A stretch of 8,101 nucleotides of DNA from Treponema sp. (GCA_009785545.1 WQWD01000100.1:1-8101); one strand, 5' to 3'. Counted from the stretch's first letter, positions 1 to 6,106 are shown. Numbers and translations: made by a program. The notes: generated by a model not told the origin, from the letters alone.

Positions 1-738
1 ATGGTGCAAGACCTTGAAAAATCACGGGAAGCGCTTGTCAGAAACGAAAAAATATCAATTTGGCAAAATATGGCACAGCAATTGGCTCACGAGATAAAAA
101 ATCCGCTTACTCCCATCAAACTTTCAGCAGAAAGGATTTTACGCAGATGGAGAAACGACCCTGAAAACATCGGCAGTATAATAGAAGGTTCAATGATGGC
201 AATTATTCAGGAAACTGAAAGCCTTTCCACTTTGCTTAACGAGTTCAGAACATTGTCAAAACCAATGGAGCCGTCAAATAAAACAACAATTTTAGGCGAA
301 CCTGTCGAAGAAATTGTTAACGCCTATACAAACTCTTTTCCCCACGTTAAATTTGACATTGACTATTTGGAAAGAGATATTAACATAAAAATTGATAAAA
401 ACCGCCTTGTGCAAATTCTTACAAATCTTGTAGTTAACGCAATTGACGCAATGGACGGCAAAGGCTTGATAGAATTGCGAACCAATCTTGTTAAAAAACA
501 TGATACTTGTTATTGTAGAATAAGTGTTAAAGATTGCGGAAAAGGAATCAACGTAAAAGAAAACCGCATTGTTTTTACTCCGTATTATACTACAAAATCA
601 TCGGGAACAGGGCTTGGGCTTCCAATTGTTGAACGGATTGTAAACGATCACGGCGGCGCAATATGGTTTGATTCAGCGGAAGGCGTCGGTACAACTTTTT
701 ATATTGACCTTCCCGTAGAATTAAAGGAAGATGTATAG
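1..738 (+). CDS. Sensor histidine kinase, NtrY-like, C-terminal part (5' end outside window)
   Basis: This is the kinase half of a membrane-type sensor that should autophosphorylate on His and pass the phosphate to the regulator encoded just downstream. Visible parts: a short start (MVQDLEKS) resembling the end of a HAMP/linker helix; the DHp H-box AHEIKNPLTP with His30; the N-box NAIDA from Asn146; the G1 box DCGKG (178-182); the F-box FTPYYTTK (192-199); and the G2 box GTGLGLPIV (202-210). The spacing is that of a complete HisKA plus HATPase_c unit. The first ATG coincides with base 1 and follows no visible ribosome site, so it is probably an internal Met of a longer protein whose sensor, transmembrane and HAMP parts lie to the left. 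The H-box followed by NPLTPIKLSAER is typical of NtrY-type kinases, and the paired regulator is NtrX-like. The signal sensed cannot be read from this fragment. Confidence 0.93.
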   Translation: MVQDLEKSREALVRNEKISIWQNMAQQLAHEIKNPLTPIKLSAERILRRWRNDPENIGSIIEGSMMAIIQETESLSTLLNEFRTLSKPMEPSNKTTILGEPVEEIVNAYTNSFPHVKFDIDYLERDINIKIDKNRLVQILTNLVVNAIDAMDGKGLIELRTNLVKKHDTCYCRISVKDCGKGINVKENRIVFTPYYTTKSSGTGLGLPIVERIVNDHGGAIWFDSAEGVGTTFYIDLPVELKEDV

Positions 739-763
739 TCAATTAATTTTATTAATTGACTAT
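735..763. promoter_or_regulatory. AT-rich 12-bp inverted repeat between kinase and regulator genes
   Basis: Bases 735-746 pair perfectly with 752-763 around a 5-nt loop (747-751), followed by a few T residues. The left arm overlaps the kinase stop codon (TAG, 736-738). Only two of the twelve pairs are G-C, so a strong terminator is unlikely. It may be a weak attenuator that lowers regulator expression relative to the kinase, an mRNA-end or processing hairpin, or a protein-binding operator. The structure is seen directly; the role is inferred. Confidence 0.45.
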
Positions 764-768
764 TTTCG

Positions 769-778
769 ATTGTACAAT
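769..778. promoter_or_regulatory. Perfect 10-bp palindrome upstream of the response regulator
   Basis: ATTGTACAAT reads identically on both strands and lies 23 bp before the regulator ATG at 802, separate from the hairpin at 735-763. It could be an operator half-site pair, or the TTGTAC part could act as a poor -35 element. There is no well-spaced -10 hexamer, so I do not call a promoter. Short palindromes occur by chance in AT-rich DNA. Confidence 0.25.
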
Positions 779-801
779 AAGTAAAATTAAAGGATTATAT
801 A

Positions 802-2199
802 ATGCCTGCAATACTGATAATTGATGATGAACCGGGTATAAGACAAACTCTTTCGTCTATACTTGAAGACGAAAAATACAAAGTCTTTTCATCAGAAAAC
901 GCACTGGCAGGAATAGAAATACTTAAACGTGAAATAATCGATCTTGTTTTTTTGGATGTCCTTCTGCCCAAAATGGGCGGCATTGAAGCGCTGGAAAAAA
1001 TCAAAAAAGAATGGCCTTTAACAGAAGTTACAATGATTTCCGGCCACGCCAATATTGATATGGCAGTTAAAGCCGTTAAACTTGGCGCATTTGATTTTTT
1101 GGAAAAACCGTTATCGCTGGAAAAAACTCTTACAGTCTGCAGAAACGCTCTTGTTATTAAAAAACTTCGGGAAGAAAACAAAACGTTAAAAAAAATAAAC
1201 CGCTTTGCCTGCGAAGATATAATCGGAACGAATATGATTATGCAAGACATCAGAGATATGGTAAAACAAGCAGCGGAAAGCGATGCCCGAATTTTAATCA
1301 CAGGTGAAAACGGCACAGGAAAAGAAATAATCGCAAGAGCGATTCACCAGTGTTCAGCCCGTGCAGACAATCCGTTTATCGATGTCAACTGTGCGGCAAT
1401 CCCGGAAACCTTGATAGAAAGCGAACTTTTCGGCCATGAAAAAGGCGCTTTTACTGACGCTGTATCAAATAGAAAAGGGCGTTTTGAACTTGCACATAAC
1501 GGAACATTATTTCTCGATGAAATCGGAGATATGTCGCTGTCGGCGCAAGCCAAAGTTTTGCGGGTAATTCAGGAACAAAAATTCGAACGAATCGGCGGAG
1601 AAAAAACAATTGATACCGATGTTCGCATCATTGCGGCAACCAATCAGGACTTGGAAAAAGCCTGCGAAGAAGGACGCTTCAGGCAAGACCTTTTTTTCAG
1701 GCTGAATGTTATCCCCATTCACGTTCCGCCTTTGCGTGAACGGCCGGAGGACATTTCAATTCTTCTCTTCCATTTTTTAAAACAATTTAACAGGGAATTA
1801 ACGCTTCAGCCGCACGCTTTGGATGAACTTTTGATTCATGACTGGCCCGGCAATGTTCGAGAGTTAAAAAATTTGGCTGAACGGATAGCTGTAATGCATC
1901 CTGAAAAGATGATAAACCGTGAAGATTTGGGAAAATTACTTTTTAAAAAGAAAATAAAACATGAAAATTCAACAGAAATAGAGTTAAAATCGGAAATTCC
2001 TGAAAAAACATTAATAGAAAGTATAAGTAATCATAATTTTAATGAGGCAAAAGAAATTTTTGAAAAATGTTTTTTGGAGTTCCATCTTTTTAAAAATAAT
2101 GGTATAATTTCAAAGACGGCAGAAGCAATCGGGATTTATCCGAGCAATCTTCACGCCAAACTAAGGAAGCACAATATTTCCGCAAACCCAAAAACTTAA
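802..2199 (+). CDS. Sigma54-dependent response regulator, NtrC/NtrX (AtoC-like) family
   Basis: Phosphorylation-controlled activator of sigma54 RNA polymerase, 465 aa, a normal length. The receiver domain is at about 3-120: acidic pocket D8-D9, phospho-acceptor Asp52 in FLDVLLP, Ser80 and Lys102. The AAA+ domain is at about 138-365: Walker A GENGTGKE (168-175), the sigma54-contact loop GAFTDA (215-220), Walker B TLFLDE (235-240), sensor I ATNQDL, arginine-finger region FRQDLFFRLN (293-302) and sensor II WPGNVREL (348-355). A Fis-type helix-turn-helix lies at about 437-459 (TAEAIGIYPSNLHAKLRKHNI), of the NtrX kind. The contact loop is unusual, with Asp219 where Gly is usual (GAFTGA). The ATG at 802 is preceded by AAAGGA at 789-794, 7 nt away. 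It follows its probable partner kinase by 63 bp and sits 30 bp before lexA. I saw no convincing -24/-12 target promoter in the window, so its regulon is probably elsewhere. Confidence 0.95.
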   Translation: MPAILIIDDEPGIRQTLSSILEDEKYKVFSSENALAGIEILKREIIDLVFLDVLLPKMGGIEALEKIKKEWPLTEVTMISGHANIDMAVKAVKLGAFDFLEKPLSLEKTLTVCRNALVIKKLREENKTLKKINRFACEDIIGTNMIMQDIRDMVKQAAESDARILITGENGTGKEIIARAIHQCSARADNPFIDVNCAAIPETLIESELFGHEKGAFTDAVSNRKGRFELAHNGTLFLDEIGDMSLSAQAKVLRVIQEQKFERIGGEKTIDTDVRIIAATNQDLEKACEEGRFRQDLFFRLNVIPIHVPPLRERPEDISILLFHFLKQFNRELTLQPHALDELLIHDWPGNVRELKNLAERIAVMHPEKMINREDLGKLLFKKKIKHENSTEIELKSEIPEKTLIESISNHNFNEAKEIFEKCFLEFHLFKNNGIISKTAEAIGIYPSNLHAKLRKHNISANPKT

Positions 2200-2229
2200 T
2201 GCGGAAAGAAATATAATTTTGAGGTGGTT

Positions 2230-2838
2230 ATGAAAGATCTAACGGATCGTCAAAAGCAAGTTATTTCCTTTATCGCTGATTACATTAAGGAAAATTCGTA
2301 TCCGCCGGCAATACGGGATATTGCTGCCCACTTTTCAATTTCCGTTAAGGGTGCGCATGATCATATAATTGCTCTAAGAAAAAAAGGACATCTAAAACAT
2401 ACAAATAAGCTCCCACGCACTATGGGACTGGTTTACTCGGAAGAAACGGAAGATTCCGAAGAGTTGGTTTCAGTCCCGCTTCTTGGAAGTGTAGCTGCCG
2501 GAATACCTCTGCTTGCCGAAGAAAACTTTGACGGAAATATTAAACTGCACCGTTCAATGATAAAGAAAAGCAAAAATTATTTTGCGTTAAAAGTAAAAGG
2601 CGATTCTATGTCAGGAGCCGGAATATTGGAAGGAGATGTCGCAATAATCGAAAAACTAAATACTGTCCGCAACGGAGAAATTGCAGTCGCCATAGTTGAC
2701 GAGGCCGCAACTTTAAAACGCTTTTACAAAGAAAATACTCGTATCAAATTACAATCCGAGAACCCCGACTATCCGCCGATATATTCTTCGGATGTAAGAA
2801 TACTTGGACGCCTTTCCAATATTATTCGTTCCTATTAA
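2230..2838 (+). CDS. lexA: LexA SOS transcriptional repressor (S24 self-cleaving)
   Basis: Represses DNA-damage genes and self-cleaves when RecA is activated. 202 aa, the usual LexA size. The N-terminal winged helix-turn-helix (about 1-65) begins MKDLTDRQKQVISFI, a typical LexA start, with YPPAIRDIAAHF as the first HTH helix. The S24 peptidase domain (about 80-202) has the cleavage site Ala90-Gly91 in VAAGIP, nucleophile Ser126 in GDSM and general base Lys163 in TLKRF, so the autoproteolysis machinery is intact. I chose ATG 2230 over GTG 2224, because GAGG at 2221-2224 then serves as a ribosome site 5 nt upstream, whereas the GTG start would overlap it. The gene is 30 bp after the response regulator and 1 nt before holA, so it is probably cotranscribed with both. 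I could not identify an SOS box in the 30-bp upstream gap. Confidence 0.95.
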   Translation: MKDLTDRQKQVISFIADYIKENSYPPAIRDIAAHFSISVKGAHDHIIALRKKGHLKHTNKLPRTMGLVYSEETEDSEELVSVPLLGSVAAGIPLLAEENFDGNIKLHRSMIKKSKNYFALKVKGDSMSGAGILEGDVAIIEKLNTVRNGEIAVAIVDEAATLKRFYKENTRIKLQSENPDYPPIYSSDVRILGRLSNIIRSY

Positions 2839-2839
2839 C

Positions 2840-3814
2840 ATGAATACTTATATTTTTCTTGGCCCGGAACTTGGCAAAAAAAAAGACGCTGTAGACGTTA
2901 TAAAACAAAAATTCAAACAGGCAGGCGAGACAGAAGAATTTGTTTATTATGCCGATGAAACTCCGATAAACAAAATAGCGGATACTCTGCAAAACCAGGG
3001 GTTATTTGCCGAAAAACAAATTGTCATCATAAAAAACGCCGAAGTCATTAAGAAAAAAGACGACGTAAACCTTCTTGTTTCGTGTATAAACGACATCGAA
3101 GAAAATGTCATTCTGATTTTACTCTCCGACGAAAACCGCATTGACGCAGGATTTGAAAAAGCAAAAGCTGTACGGCAGGTTTTTTACGAACTTTTTGAAA
3201 GAGATAAAATCGAATGGGTGCGGGATTTTTTCAAGCGGCAAGGATTAAACATTGATACAGACGGTATCAGCATTGTCCTTGAAATGATAGAAAACAATAC
3301 AGACAGCTTAAGGCGGGAATGTTCACGTCTTATAAATTTTTTAAAAGGGCAAACCGATAGTCAATCCATTAACAAGTCTATTAATACTCAGGATATTGAA
3401 AAATGGCTTTCGCATAACAGAGAAGAATCAGCGTTTACGCTTTTTTCCCGCATTGCCTCAGGTGATCTTACAAAGGCACTGGAATCTTTAAATATCCTGT
3501 TAGCCGCAAAGGAAAAAGCGCCGGGTATCCTTGCCGGACTTGCGTGGTGTTTCGGAAAATTGCGTGAGTATTTATCACTTGCGGAAAAAGGAAACGGAAA
3601 CAACAGTTTTGAATTAAAAAAAATCGGACTGTATTCTCCAAAAACAATAGCGGATTATGCGGCAGCTTCCCGCCGCTACGACTCCGAATCCGCCGAAAGC
3701 TGCCTTGCCATTACTGCAAACTATGACGTACTTATGCGCTCTCCTGTCGCAGTAATGGAAAATATACTAATGCACAGGTATATTCTGACTGTGATTAATC
3801 AGGCAAACAAATAA
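2840..3814 (+). CDS. holA: DNA polymerase III subunit delta
   Basis: Delta is the clamp-loader subunit that opens the beta sliding clamp during replication. The 324-aa product has the usual length. It starts NTYIFLGPELGKKKDAV (delta N-terminal region), continues through a helical middle with ETEEFVYYADE and the QGLFAEKQIVIIKNAE stretch typical of delta domain I, and ends in a helical C-terminal collar domain (FTLFSRIASGDLTKALESLNILLAAKEKAPGI... to PVAVMENILMHRYILTVI). As in other delta proteins there is no P-loop. ATG 2840 starts 1 nt after the lexA stop; a longer TTG start at 2804 would overlap lexA by 35 nt and adds residues unlike the family. The close packing suggests translational coupling to lexA. 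Family sequences are divergent, so the assignment rests on overall pattern and length rather than on a catalytic motif. Confidence 0.88.
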   Translation: MNTYIFLGPELGKKKDAVDVIKQKFKQAGETEEFVYYADETPINKIADTLQNQGLFAEKQIVIIKNAEVIKKKDDVNLLVSCINDIEENVILILLSDENRIDAGFEKAKAVRQVFYELFERDKIEWVRDFFKRQGLNIDTDGISIVLEMIENNTDSLRRECSRLINFLKGQTDSQSINKSINTQDIEKWLSHNREESAFTLFSRIASGDLTKALESLNILLAAKEKAPGILAGLAWCFGKLREYLSLAEKGNGNNSFELKKIGLYSPKTIADYAAASRRYDSESAESCLAITANYDVLMRSPVAVMENILMHRYILTVINQANK

Positions 3815-3821
3815 CATACCC

Positions 3822-3846
3822 GCTGCTCAAGCGTACGTTTGTCAGC
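3822..3846 (+). terminator. Weak terminator-like hairpin after holA
   Basis: GCTG (3822-3825) pairs with CAGC (3843-3846), and CAAGC (3828-3832) pairs with GTTTG (3837-3841) using one G-U, around a GTAC loop. An interrupted T-rich run (GGTTTTGTTGTT) follows. The G-U pair favours folding of the + strand transcript, fitting the end of the kinase-to-holA operon, but the stem is short and the T-tract is not continuous. Confidence 0.3.
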
Positions 3847-3860
3847 CACCGGTTTTGTTG

Positions 3861-4481
3861 TTATAAACTTATTCCCAAGTTTTCAATTTCATTCTTTAAT
3901 TTACATAAGTCTCTTGTTTCATCATCATAATATAATGTATTAAAACCCAATTTATCGGGAATTATAAGATTATTTTCCTGATTATCTATAAAAATACATT
4001 CTTCAGGTTTTACATTCAATTTCTCTAATACGTATAAAAAAATTTTATCACAATATTTTCCATATCCTAATTTTCCAGAAACGGCTATAATGTCATAATA
4101 TTTACCAAGATCATGTTTTTTATCTATATAATCAATTCTATCGGCTTTATTATCAGTGATTAACCCGGTAATAATATTTTGATTTTTTATCTTTAATACA
4201 AAATCATGCATTTTCACATCGATAGGAGTATTAATAAAGGAATCATATAAAACTGATAACGGAATCTGTTTACCTGTGTTTTCACACAACTTTTCCCATA
4301 TATCTATATGAGTTATTTTACCATCTGACAAATCATTATTAAATTTACGATATTCATTTTTAAAAAATGTTTTATCAATACCCATTTTAGCAGAAATAAA
4401 ATTACAGACAGAATCAGACCCGGATTTATCTAATGTCATTACCCCGTCATAATCAAACAGAACTGCCTTTATTTTATTCAT
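3861..4481 (-). CDS. HAD-superfamily hydrolase, very AT-rich accessory gene
   Basis: Predicted Mg-dependent phosphatase-type hydrolase, 206 aa, complete for a subfamily IA/beta-PGM-like HAD protein; the substrate is unknown. Motif I is FDYDGV with Asp10 (nucleophile) and Asp12 (acid/base). Motif II is LITDN with Thr109. The motif III Lys is Lys142 in GYGKYCDKIF, where the usual Pro after Lys is Tyr. Motif IV is FIDNQENN with Asp166. A cap of about 95 residues lies between motifs I and II. ATG 4481 is preceded by AAGAGG (4491-4486), 4 nt away. The gene is much richer in A+T than its neighbours: by hand count 28 of 120 bases are G or C at 3901-4020, against 32 of 60 at 5641-5700 in rlmE. It is convergent with holA, flanked upstream by a MITE-like repeat and a decayed IS, and is probably horizontally acquired. 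It could encode a sugar-phosphate phosphatase or nucleotidase, but nothing in the context decides this. Confidence 0.85.
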   Translation of the reverse strand: MNKIKAVLFDYDGVMTLDKSGSDSVCNFISAKMGIDKTFFKNEYRKFNNDLSDGKITHIDIWEKLCENTGKQIPLSVLYDSFINTPIDVKMHDFVLKIKNQNIITGLITDNKADRIDYIDKKHDLGKYYDIIAVSGKLGYGKYCDKIFLYVLEKLNVKPEECIFIDNQENNLIIPDKLGFNTLYYDDETRDLCKLKNEIENLGISL

Positions 4482-4492
4482 AATGCCTCTTG

Positions 4493-4608
4493 AGCCTGTC
4501 CCAAAACTCGGTCAGTTTTGAGACAGGCTTCCGAAAAAGCGTCATAAATGCCGCTTTTCATTTAAATCTAAGGAAGCTGTCCCAAAAACTGAAGTTTTGG
4601 GACAGCCT
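4493..4608. repeat. MITE-like element with four copies of one 16-bp motif
   Basis: The outer ends are inverted repeats: AGCCTGTCCCAAAACT (4493-4508) against AGTTTTGGGACAGCCT (4593-4608), 15 of 16 matching. Each end also folds with an inward copy of the same motif: 4514-4529 pairs with 4493-4508 (one mismatch, 5-nt loop), and 4576-4587 pairs perfectly with 4595-4606. A third, 7-bp hairpin (4535-4541 with 4552-4558) lies in the centre. No open frame of useful size is present and I see no target-site duplication. It ends 1 bp from the ribosome site of the HAD gene. The architecture suggests a non-autonomous transposable element or paired IS ends; it does not share the terminal repeats of the neighbouring ISAs1 remnant. 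Confidence 0.6.
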
Positions 4609-4669
4609 ATCTTATCACAATCATTACATAATTCTTTAATACCGTCAAGAAAACTTAAGCCGAATACCA

Positions 4670-4688
4670 GGGCAACAGCATTTACTCA
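4670..4688 (+). repeat. Left terminal inverted repeat of ISAs1-family remnant
   Basis: GGGCAACAGCATTTACTCA here matches the reverse complement of 5454-5472 at 17 of 19 positions. It contains the transposase stop codon (TAA on the minus strand, 4684-4682), so the reading frame ends inside the IS terminus. The outermost boundary could be 1-2 bp further left (CA precedes the G run). Confidence 0.72.
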
Positions 4689-5407
4689 CCGAAGATAACT
4701 TTGTGAAGGAAATCAGGATTAATGCTGACTCGGAACATTTTACGTCTGATACTTACTCGTTTGCCAGCATCAATAGCTCGCAATCGACCTAAAACTATTT
4801 TTCTCAACACGGTTAGATTTTTGGGTGAGTTGTCTTTGCGCGCACGGCAATCGTCTTCTCTAAAGCTCACGTTAAGCGCCCAGTGTGAATTGTTTTCTAT
4901 CGACCAATGATTTCGTATTATCCTGTAATTGAGGGATGACCCTTATCTCATTGCGGTGCGCTTCGGTAGCAAATTGGTCCAATGTCAGATTATTTTCATT
5001 TACCCATGCGCTAACCATGTGTGCCCCTTTCTGTACACCTGATATGGCGCTGCCATGCGATGTTTCCCGTCTATGTTTATTTACCTACCGCCAGGTAGGC
5101 TTTTTTCTATCAGCCATTGCTGTAAACAGTTTAATAATTGCGTTGGATTTACGCGTTCAAATATGCGGCGGAATGCATCCTCATCGGGTATACCGTTTGG
5201 AAGTTCCAAAAATCTCCTGAACCATTTTTCCGTTGCCCTACCAAAGTCTTCCATCTCGTCAAAGCCTTCGCCTCTTGCTGTGATTGAGCATAATTCAATT
5301 ACAAGTATATCCAATAGTTTATGCTGGATGTTTCCCCTTTGCCGTCTTGGATCTTCTACTCCCATCAAGGAGGCTTTCATCCTTTCTATCTCTTCTTCTA
5401 TTTCCAT
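4682..5407 (-). pseudogene. ISAs1-family transposase, inactivated
   Basis: Three segments of one transposase are readable in order on the minus strand. The N-terminal segment (ATG at 5407 down to 5084) contains VEDPRR, LLDILVIELCSI, FGRATEKWFRRFLELPNGIPDEDAFRRIFE, the standard ISAs1 N-terminal domain. A TAA stop follows at 5083-5081. The same frame then continues as INIDGK, which carries the first catalytic Asp, until a one-base loss near the AAA at 5065-5063. The next segment is in another frame and reads SGVQKGAHMVSAWVNEN and then NEIRVIPQL. After a deletion near 4915-4935 the original frame resumes with RNHWSIENNSHWALNVSFRE, including the catalytic Glu, and ends at 4682. The central part with the second Asp (family DAMGCQ region) is absent. 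A TTG at 5449 is an alternative but less likely start. The protein cannot be functional. Confidence 0.85.
5084..5099. repeat. Small palindrome inside the transposase pseudogene
   Basis: CCTACC (5084-5089) and GGTAGG (5094-5099) pair around GCCA, followed on the + strand by C and six T residues (5101-5106), giving a terminator-like shape on the strand opposite the transposase. It translates in the transposase as LPGGR, immediately before the in-frame TAA. It lies between WLIEK and INIDGK, a variable linker in the family, so it may be a short palindromic insertion, or just local sequence. Confidence 0.4.
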
Positions 5408-5453
5408 ATCTCCACTCACTCGGATCAATATGGATTTATTATATATCAACTTA

Positions 5454-5472
5454 TAAGTAAATGCTTTTGCCC
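5454..5472 (-). repeat. Right terminal inverted repeat of ISAs1-family remnant
   Basis: Read on the minus strand, GGGCAAAAGCATTTACTTA matches the left terminus (4670-4688) at 17 of 19 positions in inverted orientation. It lies about 47 bp upstream of the first ATG of the transposase, the usual position for an IS end. Confidence 0.72.
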
Positions 5473-5491
5473 CACCCCTTTGCGTATGATG

Positions 5492-6091
5492 TCACCTTTT
5501 CCCTATTCCAATAAAGTATGTCTCTACCGACTCACCACGACAGGCTTGGGGTTTGAAGCTCTTTGCCGCCGTAAAAAGCGTCTTCATGTGTTTTAAAACC
5601 GCATCAGAGCCGCTGCCCTGAAAAACCTTAACCGCAAGATTGCCGCCTGCCGCAAGGGCATCTTTAACGTAAGAAAGCACAGCTTCGACAAGTTCGACAG
5701 AACGAGCGGAATCGACCATGTGATTGCCTGTGGTCTTTGGAGCGGCATCGCTGATAATCACGCCGTAAGGCCCCCCCGACAAAACTGCCTGCCGCACATC
5801 TTCGGCAGTTATATCACCCTGAATAAAGTTGAGATTGCCACTGAACAATTCGTCTGACAGCGGAGAAAGGTCGACGGCTGTGAGAAACCCGCTGCCTTTT
5901 GACGCCATTTTTCGCAGAACCCAAAGACTCCAACTTCCGGGAGCAGCTCCAATGTCCAACACACGATTATTCGGCGCTTTAAATATGTTGAATTTTTCAT
6001 TGATTTCTATCAATTTATACACCGACCGTGCGGGGTAGCCTTCTTTGCGGGCTTTCTGCTGCCAGTGGTCAGGTTTCTTGTAATCTGCCAT
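5492..6091 (-). CDS. rlmE: 23S rRNA (uridine-2'-O-)-methyltransferase RlmE (FtsJ/RrmJ)
   Basis: SAM-dependent enzyme that methylates the 2'-OH of the A-loop uridine of 23S rRNA (U2552 in E. coli numbering) late in 50S assembly. 199 aa, a compact but full-length member. The catalytic K-D-K-E tetrad is complete: Lys26 in RSVYKL, Asp115 in SDAAP, Lys155 in VKVFQG and Glu190 in ESVETY. The SAM-binding motif is LDIGAAPGSWS (45-55). The start at 6091 gives MADYKKPDHW; no Shine-Dalgarno is visible upstream, while a TATAAT lies 7 bp before the ATG, suggesting a leaderless mRNA. It diverges from the polyprenyl synthetase gene with only 20 bp between ATGs. Its 3' end is 19 bp from the IS remnant but the coding region is intact. 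A run of seven G (minus strand, 5777-5771) encodes part of SGGPYG. Confidence 0.95.
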   Translation of the reverse strand: MADYKKPDHWQQKARKEGYPARSVYKLIEINEKFNIFKAPNNRVLDIGAAPGSWSLWVLRKMASKGSGFLTAVDLSPLSDELFSGNLNFIQGDITAEDVRQAVLSGGPYGVIISDAAPKTTGNHMVDSARSVELVEAVLSYVKDALAAGGNLAVKVFQGSGSDAVLKHMKTLFTAAKSFKPQACRGESVETYFIGIGKR

Positions 6092-6106
6092 CGTTTCAAT
6101 TATAAT
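6078..6106 (+). promoter_or_regulatory. Candidate promoter for polyprenyl synthetase, with -10 shared by divergent rlmE
   Basis: TTGTAA (6078-6083), a 17-bp spacer and a perfect TATAAT (6101-6106) stand 5 bp before the ATG at 6112, so transcription should begin at or within 1-2 nt of the start codon. The -10 sits inside the self-complementary ATTATAAT (6099-6106). On the minus strand it offers TATAAT at 6104-6099, 7 bp from the rlmE ATG; the minus -35 is poorer (TATACT at 17 bp, or TTGTAT at 20 bp). Neither gene has a Shine-Dalgarno sequence. The sequences are seen; promoter activity is inferred. Confidence 0.55.

Larger units (their letters stand above)
4670..5472 (-). mobile_element. Degenerate ISAs1-family insertion sequence
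   Basis: A remnant of about 800 bp bounded by imperfect 19-bp terminal inverted repeats and containing a broken ISAs1-type (DDE_Tnp_1-associated) transposase on the minus strand. Complete members are usually around 1.2-1.4 kb, so roughly 450 bp is missing, which agrees with the internal gap seen in the transposase. I could not find a matching 8-10-bp target duplication in the two flanks (ending ...CGAATACCA on the left and starting CACCCCTTT on the right), which fits an old or rearranged insertion. The right end lies 19 bp from the rlmE stop codon. Confidence 0.75.

Noticed and set aside
71..87. Sigma54-like TGGCAC-N5-TTGGC on the + strand
   Set aside because: The -12 element lacks the GC (has GG) and the site is inside the kinase H-box coding region with no gene starting just downstream; it is explained by the conserved protein sequence.
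2212..2217. TATAAT just upstream of lexA as a private promoter
   Set aside because: No acceptable -35 at 16-18 bp spacing, and the predicted start would fall inside the ribosome-binding site at 2221-2224.
3828..3841. Near-palindrome CAAGCGTACGTTTG as an operator
   Set aside because: It lies between convergent gene ends, where an operator is unlikely; it is better explained as the stem of the weak terminator-like hairpin.
4621..4648. Minus-strand TTGACG-N16-TAATGA as the promoter of the HAD gene
   Set aside because: The -10 is weak, and the repeat with strong hairpins (4493-4608) lies between it and the gene; too uncertain to list as a feature.
4550..4688. Short minus-strand open frame through the repeat (VNAVALVFGLSFLDGIKEL...)
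   Set aside because: Under 50 codons, runs out of the IS terminus and through the repeat, has no ribosome site and no recognisable family; an open frame of this size is expected by chance.
4936..5596. Overlapping + strand open frames across the IS
   Set aside because: They are antisense shadows of the transposase remnant and rlmE, whose minus-strand translations match known families.
5771..5777. Seven-base homopolymer (C on +, G in rlmE) as a phase-variation tract
   Set aside because: Short, codes for a normal Gly-Gly in an otherwise intact housekeeping enzyme; phase-variable tracts are usually longer.
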